DNA from: Klebsormidium nitens
Taxonomy: Eukaryota; Streptophyta; Klebsormidiophyceae; Klebsormidiales; Klebsormidiaceae
DNA: 23,538 bases
Direction of reading: 5' to 3'
NCBI GenBank assembly: GCA_000708835.1
Contig: DF237872.1
Span: forward strand, 1 to 23,538
Shown: positions 9,872 through 18,940 of the stretch, one piece after another
How positions within the stretch are numbered: the first letter of the stretch is position 1
How the letters are laid out: every line of letters begins with the position of its first letter
Position numbers and translations under genes: made by a program
Notes under the pieces: model-generated
Database searches by the model: none
What the model was told of the DNA's origin: nothing
Seen by the model: only the letters and a program-made list of their open reading frames with translations

Positions 9872-12126
9872 ATGGCAGGCATGCAGCGCGCAATGACGAC
9901 CTTGCTGCTGCTTTGCTTGGTGGGTGCTGCCTTGCTTGGATCCGCGCACGCTGTTCCCAAGCTTCTGGAGGTGAGTGCCTCCCCATGCAGGCGCCCAACC
10001 TAGTTGCATGGCATCCCTTATTGGCTGCTCCAATCAGCGCAACACTTTTCCTTGAGTTCCCTCTTTCCCACAGCTCTGTCTAAATTCTCCCCAATTTTTC
10101 TCTGCTGCTCCAGAGCTCCGCCCACAACCCAATGCAGCTGAACCTGGCTCGTCATCACTTCGCCGATCACATTGCGCCCATCAGCTCTGGCTCCCTAGCC
10201 CCATCTGACCTGATGTATGCTTCCTTTTGCAGTCTCAACACGTTGGCGAGGCTGATGCACTTGGATCATTAGAGCCAAGCCCAGACAACGACTACTGGGA
10301 GGTAGGTGCATCCTCAACGGCAAACGGGCTCCGTCAGTCTCTGGCCAATGCCATTCTCCTTAACTCCTACTTTTGCTACCATCCTTGTCTTTGCTGCTGG
10401 GTTGTCAGCACTTCCGAGGTCCTGTCCAGCTTTGATGTTACAGAATTGCATCAAGTCGGCCTGTGGCTCTGCCCCTCTAACCTGCTCACTTTGTCGTACA
10501 GCGCCTGTCTGCGGAGGACGTGGAGAACGTGCTGGCGGACGACGACAGCTTTGACGCGCAGCTCTTCACATCTATCTTGGATGCCATCCAGCACAACAAG
10601 CTGCGCAGCCAGGCCGCCTTGGAGGAAGCCGCGCGCCATGCTCTTGAGGGGGGGCTCGTTCGCCACGGCCGTAAGATCAACGGCCAGGTCATCCGATCCG
10701 TGCTCCCCTCCACCGACGCTGAGGCAGCGCTGCTGGCGCACTCCAATGGGGGAGCCCAGCAGTCCGATTTGGACGCAGGCGAGAGCGCGAGCTCTGGGGA
10801 GTCGGTGCAGGTGCAGATGCGACTAGTTGTGGGTCACCTGCACCTGGAGATGCCGTGGGTGCACTGCATGTGGCACCACGTGAAGCAGCTGCTGGGCGGC
10901 CTCTGGACGACCCACGGCGCCGAGCCTGTGGCGGGGCCCAGGAGGCACAGCCTGACCAAGAGGCACGCCGCGGTGGCCAGCCCGTCCGCCCCTCACGAAG
11001 TTCAAGAGGTGAGCCTGATCTCCCATTTTAAATCTTCGTTTATTCCAAGCGATGGTGGGTGCTTTTGTGGTGAGGGCTCGAACAACCTCCGCCTGGAAGC
11101 CGGTTAAAGGTTTGGTCAGAGCCTCCTGAATCTGGTCATCGGATCTGCTCCTCAAGACTTCATTGCTAAGGCTGTAAACTGCCCACTGCGGCGTCCTGCA
11201 TCCTTGTGTCTCATCCATGCATACATAAGCTGCCTTCTAGTTCCTTCATCAAGATGTAGATTTGTTGCCGGATCCCGACTATATTCAGGCACGTTCTGCT
11301 CGTTTTGTCCCCAGTGCCTCACCCTGGACTCTTCCTCGTTCCAGCAGCTCGACCTGTTGACGCGCTCTGGCTTTGCGGACGAGGGCGACGCCGTCCTGGA
11401 CCTGCTCCACCAGTTCGACAGCGGCGACGGGGAGTCGGAGGAGCTGCCCCTGCAGCACGGGCCCGAGCTCAACATGCAGCATCTCAACCGCAAGGTCAAG
11501 ATCTCCGTAATGCGCATCCCTAGCCGGGAAGGTGAGGACGCTACGCCAAAACCCTCGGCTCTTAGGGACAGTGAGAAGAAAGACGTGCGTGACCCTGAAC
11601 CGCGGGCTTAGGAACAGACTTCAGCCACTCTATACAAATGTTCGGATGTCCTGGAGACCAACGGGATCCCCCTGTTGAACAGTGACTCGTGAGCGCCCAC
11701 ATTGGGTTTCTACGTTGCACTTACTAGCCATCAATTCTCCTTTTTCAAAGGTTTCGAAAAGGTACCAGCGTTTGGCTTGTCAGATCAAGGATGGGGGTCA
11801 GTTCGTCGCCCATCCCTTCGTACTCACAGTGACTGACCACACTTCGTCTTGTCCTGGCTGCAGGCCTTGCTCCCCGGTGGGCCCCCCGCTGGTGGACGGC
11901 CGTGAGCGGGCGCTGCGGCGTGCTGCTGTCCGTGACTTTGGTGCTGGTGTTCGTGGTGTCGGGGGCGATCCTGATCCTGTCCGCGCTGCAAGCAGAGGAG
12001 AAAGAGCAGTGCAAAAGCTGCCGGCACCGAGCTGCGGAGTCGGCAGACTGCTCGGGAGAGAGCGATGAAGGGAGCGACTCAGAGGTAGAGATCAAGAGGG
12101 TGGTGACGTACACGTTGCACCAATGA
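9872..12126 (+). CDS. Predicted type I membrane protein, unknown family (5 exons, 384 aa)
   Basis: I do not recognise this family. Exons: 9872-9970, 10233-10301, 10502-11008, 11315-11531, 11864-12126; introns are phase 0, 0, 0 and 1. Start ATG 9872 has A at -3 and G at +4. Residues 1-27 form a clear signal peptide (a leucine-rich core followed by GSAHA, cleavage likely after it). The predicted lumenal or extracellular part, about 28-312, is hydrophilic. It contains helix-like acidic segments near 57-105, a His/Trp-rich cluster near 167-182 (PWVHCMWHHVKQ at its end), and an acidic leucine-rich stretch in exon 4. One strongly hydrophobic helix lies at about 315-340. The tail (341-384) has a CKSC motif at 347-350 and then an acidic serine-rich run ending in IKRVVTYTLHQ. 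No glycosidase, kinase, lectin or receptor motif was seen. A secretory-pathway or plasma-membrane receptor-like protein is inference from topology only. Confidence 0.75.
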
Positions 12127-14398
12127 TTATATAAGATCCGAAAGAGCACTGATCATACGTGGCCCCCCTGGGGATCCAAGATTGGCGACCCAACTGGCGG
12201 CCATCTAGCGAGGCAGGAAGGGACCAGAGGGTTTCTCCAGCTCCGCGACAGGCGATTCGCGTGTGCTGTGTGCGTCAACGAGAGCAGTCTTAAGCAGCCA
12301 TGAGCATTCCCAAGCAACCTAACAAAAGTGTAATTAGCGAGGCCGTCATCCAGCTCGATGATGGGCAAAGTAGAGTCCCCGGAACATTTTAACATTTCAA
12401 CAAATGTATAGTCAAACACTAATCGCAAAAGTTTATAGAGTAACTCAAAGAATCAGAGCTAGTCATGAATATTGCTTCATTCGAGATTCACCCCACTGAT
12501 CTCGGACTAAAGCTGTAACAGCCACCAGATGATGTAGTTCTCAAGCTGAGCTGGGATGCGGGGTTGACTTGCGGCAATTTTCCAAGTTTGCCATGCCGGT
12601 GTGCAATATCTGCATCAACCTTCCAACATGAGTGATCGAGCTACTCGTAGGAACAAATAAAATCAATGTAGCGCGTGAATCAAAGATCGATACTGCTTCA
12701 CGATTACAAATCGACCGTCGCGCACCGATATACAGTGACCATACATGAGGCCCGATCAGGGCAGATGTTTTCCAGTATTAATGCGTGCACTGAGTGACGT
12801 TGTCCGATACGTGGCACCGCGGCTCATATTATTTTGAATCAAGTATTAGCTAGATCGATATATACTATTGGTATGTAGGACTCAAGTCGACTTCATTAAA
12901 GTAGTGCATGAAATATGCATGTTCATGAGTGTTCAACCCCATATGGCCGGACTGAGAAAAGCTGCATATCAGTACTCGAGCTTGCTTAATTGATACATAT
13001 AGTAGCAACAGATCCGGTTAGGTTTGATTGCACGTGAACAGTAACCCGGCAGCGTAAATATTGAAGGTGCAATGATACGGCCTCGTCTCAGTCTAGATCA
13101 CGCCACGCGGTCGATAGCCTGAAATGATGTGGAATTGATCAACTGCTTGATCACCGCATGGCCAGATTGATCGCGGCTGGCCCATCGGCCGCCGGCTCGA
13201 TATTGGCTTGCCTCTTCCTCTTAGGAAGAGGGAAACCCATGGAATGGGGCTTTTGGCCACTGTACGACGCCGCGGTGCGCGCCCGGCATTCGACCTGCTT
13301 GATTTGGCTCGGTTCGACGATAGAACGTACAGTGCTTGAACACACATTTGACCGTATAACGGTGCGAGATGTTTTGGACTGGGGCTCCCCGTGCGGCGCA
13401 GTTGCAGCTTACGAAGCGAGCACTCTGGTCCGAGCGTTGCATGGTGCCAGTCTCGAAGTCGGCCTTCGTGCATGTCTCGGTCTTCGACGTCGAAATTTTG
13501 CGCCCGCTCGGTTGGCTGTTTTCACGAGTACGAAATCTACACCGTAGAAAACAAAAATCGCCATTCGAAGCCGGCTGCGATTGTCAACCGTTGATTGCGG
13601 TTATAATCTAGGAAGAGGCAAGCCTTTGCCGTCGCACAGACGGCCATCCATGTAGTGACTCGGAGTAGGAGGCGCGCGGTCATGTGTGTGCAATATATCT
13701 ATAAGCGATCGCAAGCGGGCGTTGAGGTATCAAGCTAGGTTAGATGGTTTGTATATGGTCGGCCCGGGATCCATCCATTATTAGAGTAAAACTAGATTAG
13801 TTGTTGATATATATACGAGCCGATCAGAGGCTGCATAGGGCTTTTTGTTGCTTGTACATCAGACGTCTGAACTTGGTGTGGAGTCTTGTCTGCACCATGA
13901 CAAAGTTTGCCTGACCTGAGAATCAAGCAGTGGAATTTAATTTGTTGAACGTGCATGTACAAAGAGCTCCTTCATTGTTGAGCTAACCCTGAGTCCTCGC
14001 TAGATCAGTTGCTCGTCCCGGTCAAGGCGTCGAATCAATCACCGTTTGGTCTGATTAGTTTTCCTAGCTTATCCTCCCTGTCTCTTGAGTGACCCTTCGA
14101 ACGGCTTACAGGAAGTAAAAGGGCCAGCGTCATTATGGATACATTGAGCAGTTACGCTTACTCTCTGGTTATCAACTGTCAACAGCACCATTGGCGTGCT
14201 AAAAATCTAAAGAGACAGGTCGACGGAAACCCAGCACTCAATCGATCACAGGATCTGATCCGTCCATGCCAAGTGCATGCAAGATGTCCCAAGCCTCGTC
14301 AAAGCTCTGAGGTATTCAGGATCTCCCGTCTGTGATCTCTTTTTCAGTTAATCGAGTCAGTCAATATGCTACACACGCGGTACCGCACCAGTAGCGCA
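12127..14398. other. Intergenic region between convergent gene ends
   Basis: About 2.3 kb holding the 3' ends of two genes that face each other. Much of 12430-13100 is A/T-rich with no coding sign. Overlapping open frames at 13093-13473 (minus) and 13158-13547 (plus) have no recognisable domain and no splice partners. TGTAA occurs at 12329-12333 on the plus strand, and its complement at 14106-14110 fits the minus-strand gene. Either may be a poly(A) signal. Confidence 0.55.
13205..13624. repeat. 15-bp inverted repeat pair about 420 bases across
   Basis: GGCTTGCCTCTTCCT at 13205-13219 is matched exactly by its reverse complement at 13610-13624. The left copy also folds locally: CCTCTTCCT and AGGAAGAGG (13211-13231) form a 9-bp hairpin with a 3-base loop, so AGGAAGAGG occurs on both sides. 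Sequence outside and just inside the pair is not complementary and no target duplication is evident. It may be the remnant of a small terminal-inverted-repeat element. Confidence 0.45.
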
Positions 14399-17300
14399 CT
14401 ATGGCCCCTCGTTTTCAAGGCGCAAATGCTGTGAAGCAACTTCCGGCGTCCACCAGCCCCGCCACCGGCCGAGCTTCCACGCACGAGCAGCCCACATCTC
14501 CTCCATATCCTACCCAGCCCACATCGAGACCCGGTTAGCCTAACCTTCTTCAGGCCGTTCTCTCGGCACTCCTAGTAGTTTCATTATGCAAGAGGCTTCC
14601 CTGAGCATGGCTCAATCCTCCTCAAGTCAAGCAGAGCTGGTTTGACCTTCACGAAAAGGGAGTCTAAACGCGGCGAAGGCAGCAACGAGCATCCGAATGA
14701 TTGCCTCCCAACATAACGAGAGTTCCAGGGAAAGCTTTGAGTGTGCACACGCGGCTAACCTGCATGGCGATGTTCCTGGTTTCGGGCACGCAAGCCGCAA
14801 CGAAGAGGACTGCCAGCACTGCGACGATGCCGAAAAGCGAGAAGGTGGCGGCGGTGCCGATGGCGGTGGTGAGCGACAGGAACGTCTGCGCCACCACCAG
14901 GTTGGACACCCAGTTGGCCGTCGCCGCCACGCCGCCCGCCGTGCCGCGGAAGCGCAGCGGGTAAATCTCTGCAACAGCAGGAGATGGCGCGCTCAGTCTC
15001 AGAACGAGAGTTCGTCATGCTGCCTCGCTCAAATCGAAAAGCTTCACCGAAGCCGTTGAGTGTTGGCAGCAGACTGCTTGTAGTAAGTGGTCAAAGTGGC
15101 GCTCAGAGAGGACCATCTTTCGTCTTCCAGAGGCTGTCCCACTGCAACGACGGCTTACCCGAATTGACGGCCCAGGGCACGGGCCCCATGCCCGGTGCGA
15201 ATGCCGCGATGTAGAGGCCCAGCCCGGCGAGCGACAGCCAGCCGTAGCGGTTGGGGCACCCGTGCGAGAACCAGGCGCGGCCGGCCCCCTCGCAGGCAGC
15301 ACCGGATGTCGAGTTGAGGACCAGGCAGCTGCCGGGCCACATCTGGACACATAAAAGAGAGGGTGAAGCTGATACGCGATGGAGAGGACACGGCTCGTGA
15401 TGCTGGAAGACGAGGTATACGATCCTTTGTAAGGCCGTGTTATGGTGTTGACGTCTCGGTTCCCAAGGGACTACTGACGTGCATGACATCAGGCGCAAAG
15501 TAAGTCACGCCCAAACACAACATTCCACACATGTTGCTCGAATGACGGGCCCTCGAGAGCCACGACACAGGCAGCTTCGAGCGGCGCCAATTCTCAGAAA
15601 CGACAGCAGTGCAGTGTTTGTGGTATCGTCTTACCTCGTCCCCTGAGGCCGCACAGAAGCCGCAGCTGGCCCCCAAGCAGCTCATGCAGCTGTCGTGGCC
15701 GCCCCCGGCCAGAGCCGCTTTCGGGAGCAGGGGACACTCCAGGCCGGGGTGCGGGGCAAAAGGCCCCGGGGCGACGGCGGGGGAGTCGTGGGCAGCCTGG
15801 TGGAACGAGAAGGCCAGCAAGGCCAGGGCGAGCGTGACGCCGGCCAGGCTGCACAGCACCAGCTTGCGGCGGCCGACGTGGTCGATCAGCAGGATGCCTG
15901 CACACATGCAAGTGGCACCGTGGGCAGGGCGCTCGAAATTCGACTGCAGGAACGGCTTGTGGACTACTCTAGATCAAGGTAGCTGCAGGTTAAAGAACTT
16001 TATACAGCAGAGACCGTCGAAAAAACATATCGGGGTAACACCATGCAATTGGTCCCTTTCAAACTTTCGCCAGAGAACAGCTCATCATACTTGTCACTTC
16101 TTCTGAGTTCGGCCTTGCACCCTTGCAAAGAGACCTGACACAATAGCCAAAGTCACTGCTTCCCGTTCACAAGGATGAGTTCGAACGGATGGCTTACCCG
16201 CAATGGTGCCGGCGGCGTTCATGGCCGCCACGACGAGCGAGAGCAGGAGTGCGGTCTGGTGCGAGGCGAAGCCGGCAAACTCGACGATGGTGGGGCTGTA
16301 GTACATCACCGTGTTGATCCCCACCAGCTGCTGGAACACCTGCACCGCACCCCACACAAAGCTGGCAGCCAGCACACGCGCACTCAGACACGCGGCCAGG
16401 CAGTCGTTGAGACAACTCCCATGCGCGGACTGAGCCACGAAGCACCGTTTCTCGCCCCCGCTTACCTGCAGGCCCACCCCGGCCAGCAGCGCGAGGCGCA
16501 TCTCGGTGGTGGCCACCATGTCCCAGAAGGAGGGGGCCGGCTCCGCGCTCACTTTCTCCGCAGCGGCCACCGCCTCCATGTGCTCCAGCTCCTCCTGAGC
16601 CTCCCCCACGCTGCGCATCCGCAGCAACGCCGCGCGCGCATCCTCCGCCCGGCCCTGCCTGGAGTTGGAAACGTGATTTCTCAAGGCATTCTGGAGGTAA
16701 AATCAAAGTTGATATGGCTCCAAGATCATCTTGTGAGCATCAGAGAAGCCTTTCTCGAGCTTTTTTGAAACGGTTAAGGAGGAGTAAATATGACCATGCC
16801 TTATTCTGAATCAACACAATCAGCTGACAATCTGACGGATTGATGACAAACTTTCTGGAAGCTGGAAGTGAAGGTAACAAATCGATGCTGGGATCCACAT
16901 GATCGCTTTCGTCTTTGAAACAGACAGGCAAACGGGAGGCCTCACATCAAGTTTACAAAAGGCCAGTATTTGGAGGTTGATGGCACAGTGGCTCTCCAGA
17001 ACACCACCTTCAGATCTCACTCTGCAAGTTTAAAAAACAACCCGTGCTGGCTCACCGGAAGAGCCAGCGCGGAGACTCCGGCAGGAAGAGCATGAGCAGC
17101 ATTTGCAGCAGCGCAGGCACCCCCGCGACGCCAAGCATCCAGCGCCAGGTTCCAGGGACAGTCGTGAAGAGGTAGTTGATGATGTACGAGATGAACTGGC
17201 CGGACGTGATCATCAGAACGTTCACACTGACCTGCAGAAGTAGCCAACACCAAGCGTCAAGGAAGTGCCTGTGCCAATAACGTCATCCAACTTGAAGTCA

Positions 17301-18343
17301 AAGGATTCCTGAAGCCTCCTTGACAATTTGTCTGCAAGCAATCTCGTGTTGATTGTGGCAAACTCAATATGAAGCCTAGCTTCATCCAGACAAAGCGGGA
17401 TTAGTTGTTTAGCAGCAAGCATGACCCCTAAAGGTGCCTCCGAATAGCCTCCGAAGGAAAGACTTTGTGGGGCTCGTTATGGACTTACCAGTGCTCCTCG
17501 AATGCTGGTCGGTGCTGCCTCAGCAATGTAGAGGGGAACCGTCATGCTGGCCACGCCCACCCCCATCCCCACCAGAACCCGCCCCACAATAAGGGCGAAT
17601 GGGGACTGAGCGGCCGCCATCGCCACCGCACCCATGAAGAATGAGATGTCTGCTGCCAGAATGGCAAACTTCCGCCCATACTTGTCATTCACATGCCCCC
17701 CAATAGATGCTCCCACCACCGCGCCCGCTATCGCCATGGACACAATGGTCTCTTGGAGCACGACGCTCTTCTCCACACTCGGAAAGTCATCGCGTATATA
17801 CAGGAGCGCTCCCGAAATGACCCCGGTGTCATACCTGCCACATGAGAGAGAGTGTTAGCGGCAGACAGCTCCACACAACCAAAAGTATACCCTGTGGGTT
17901 TGAAGCTCGGCAACTTTTTACAATTGCTAGGGTGGTGTTGATAGAGAGTCCAGGAGTCAGTTCAAGCTGCAGATTTCAAATCTGAATCCTCACTGCTGAG
18001 GTTAGGGAGTAATGGCGTGCCAGCTGATTCGGACAATCACTGACCCGAAAAGAAAGCCTCCCACCGATGCCGCAAGTGTCAATGCCAAGATGAATCCCGC
18101 CTGACTTGGCACCTGCAACTTCTTATCAGGCACAAGTTCTCTGTCCGCTCCCGGAGCTGTACTTGTCAAGAGGGCTCTTCCCTCCTGGCTGTGGGAAGAC
18201 TCGCAGCTTGCCTCCCCCGGCTGTCGTGCATCATTCTCCACATTGCTGTTAGACGGCGCACCTCCCTGCTGTTGCCAGCTCCTGTCCATTGCGCTGGCAT
18301 GGGCAGAGCCGCGGAAGGAAGGTGATGCAATCTTTTTGGCCAT
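14399..18343 (-). CDS. Inositol transporter-like MFS symporter with PSI loop (9 exons, 640 aa)
   Basis: Sugar-porter family protein, closest to plant INT myo-inositol/H+ symporters. Exons in coding order: 18343-18045, 17834-17489, 17231-17056, 16658-16466, 16339-16198, 15897-15635, 15342-15159, 14968-14760, 14509-14399. The N-terminal 85 residues are polar. Helix 1 then runs into [12 protein letters not shown], typical of the family. NDKYGRK (149-155), the repeat [23 protein letters not shown] (266-274), [17 protein letters not shown] (340-356), DHVGRRK (391-397), [15 protein letters not shown] and PET (596-598) follow in the expected order across twelve helices. Between helices 9 and 10, residues 439-502 hold eight cysteines including [12 protein letters not shown]. 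This is the PSI-like extracellular loop of the Arabidopsis INT2/INT4 type, absent from INT1; plasma-membrane location is therefore likely. The first in-frame ATG is 18343; 18289 is an alternative. The last exon is short, with a weak acceptor. Confidence 0.9.
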
Positions 18344-18940
18344 CGCCCAATGCGGTTCTGCATGAGGATGCGGCACACTTGCACGCCGGAGGGGATCCCT
18401 CACTCGCAGGCCAGCATTGAAACTAAAGAATGTAGGCCTTGAGAGGATGCTAAAGCATGCCGGTTCTTTCGCCAATTAAAGCGACCTCCATCATGGTTCC
18501 ATGGCAGCTTGGTGTGCTGGGCTGGTTACGCAATTGAGGTATCAAGGCGCTCGCTCTGGTGCCAGCTAAGACTCAGTGTCAGTGTCAGTCTGTTCAGTGT
18601 TGACTGGTCACTTCTTGACTCCTCAAAAGCACTCGAGGATCATGCATGAGTGGCATTGTCGGTACTGCATTGCCATTGGCATTGCCATCAGATGTCACTT
18701 TCCGCATTCGATGTTTTCATTCACTCCTTGACCTGAGGCTTGAGGGCGTTGGAAGAACGCATTGGGCCACGCCAAGTTGGACATGAGGAGGCGTTTGCTC
18801 TGCTTGCACCTCAAGCAAGTCCTGGCAACGAGGATTCAAGACCCATCAAGGACCATAGCATTGCCACCACTGCCAGCCTTTGACGCCACAGTTGACTAGG
18901 AAGCATTGTTCATTCCCAATTCTGAGTGGCGCTGCGGGAG
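18344..18940. promoter_or_regulatory. Divergent intergenic region, possible shared promoter
   Basis: Only 597 bases separate the start codons of two genes transcribed away from each other, so both 5' untranslated regions and core promoters must fit here, unless an untranslated first exon lies further away. Short iterated words occur: GTGTCAGTGTCAGTC near 18577 and CATTGCCATTGGCATTGCCAT near 18668. No clear TATA box was recognised for either side. A minus-strand mini-ORF, ATG CTT TAG, lies at 18450-18458, and another out-of-frame ATG at 18361-18363, both before the transporter start codon. Confidence 0.45.

Noticed and set aside
10114-10214. Possible extra exon in the unknown membrane-protein gene
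   Set aside because: It is open in frame after a plausible acceptor. But it is 101 bases long, breaks the frame, and would leave an 18-base intron before the next acceptor.
13158-13547. 129-codon ORF between the convergent genes
   Set aside because: A similar-length frame lies on the opposite strand, no domain was recognised, and it includes the hairpin and inverted-repeat sequence.
18344-18475. Longer N-terminus for the inositol transporter
   Set aside because: The frame is open to 18475 but begins with TTG directly after a stop codon and contains no ATG before 18343.
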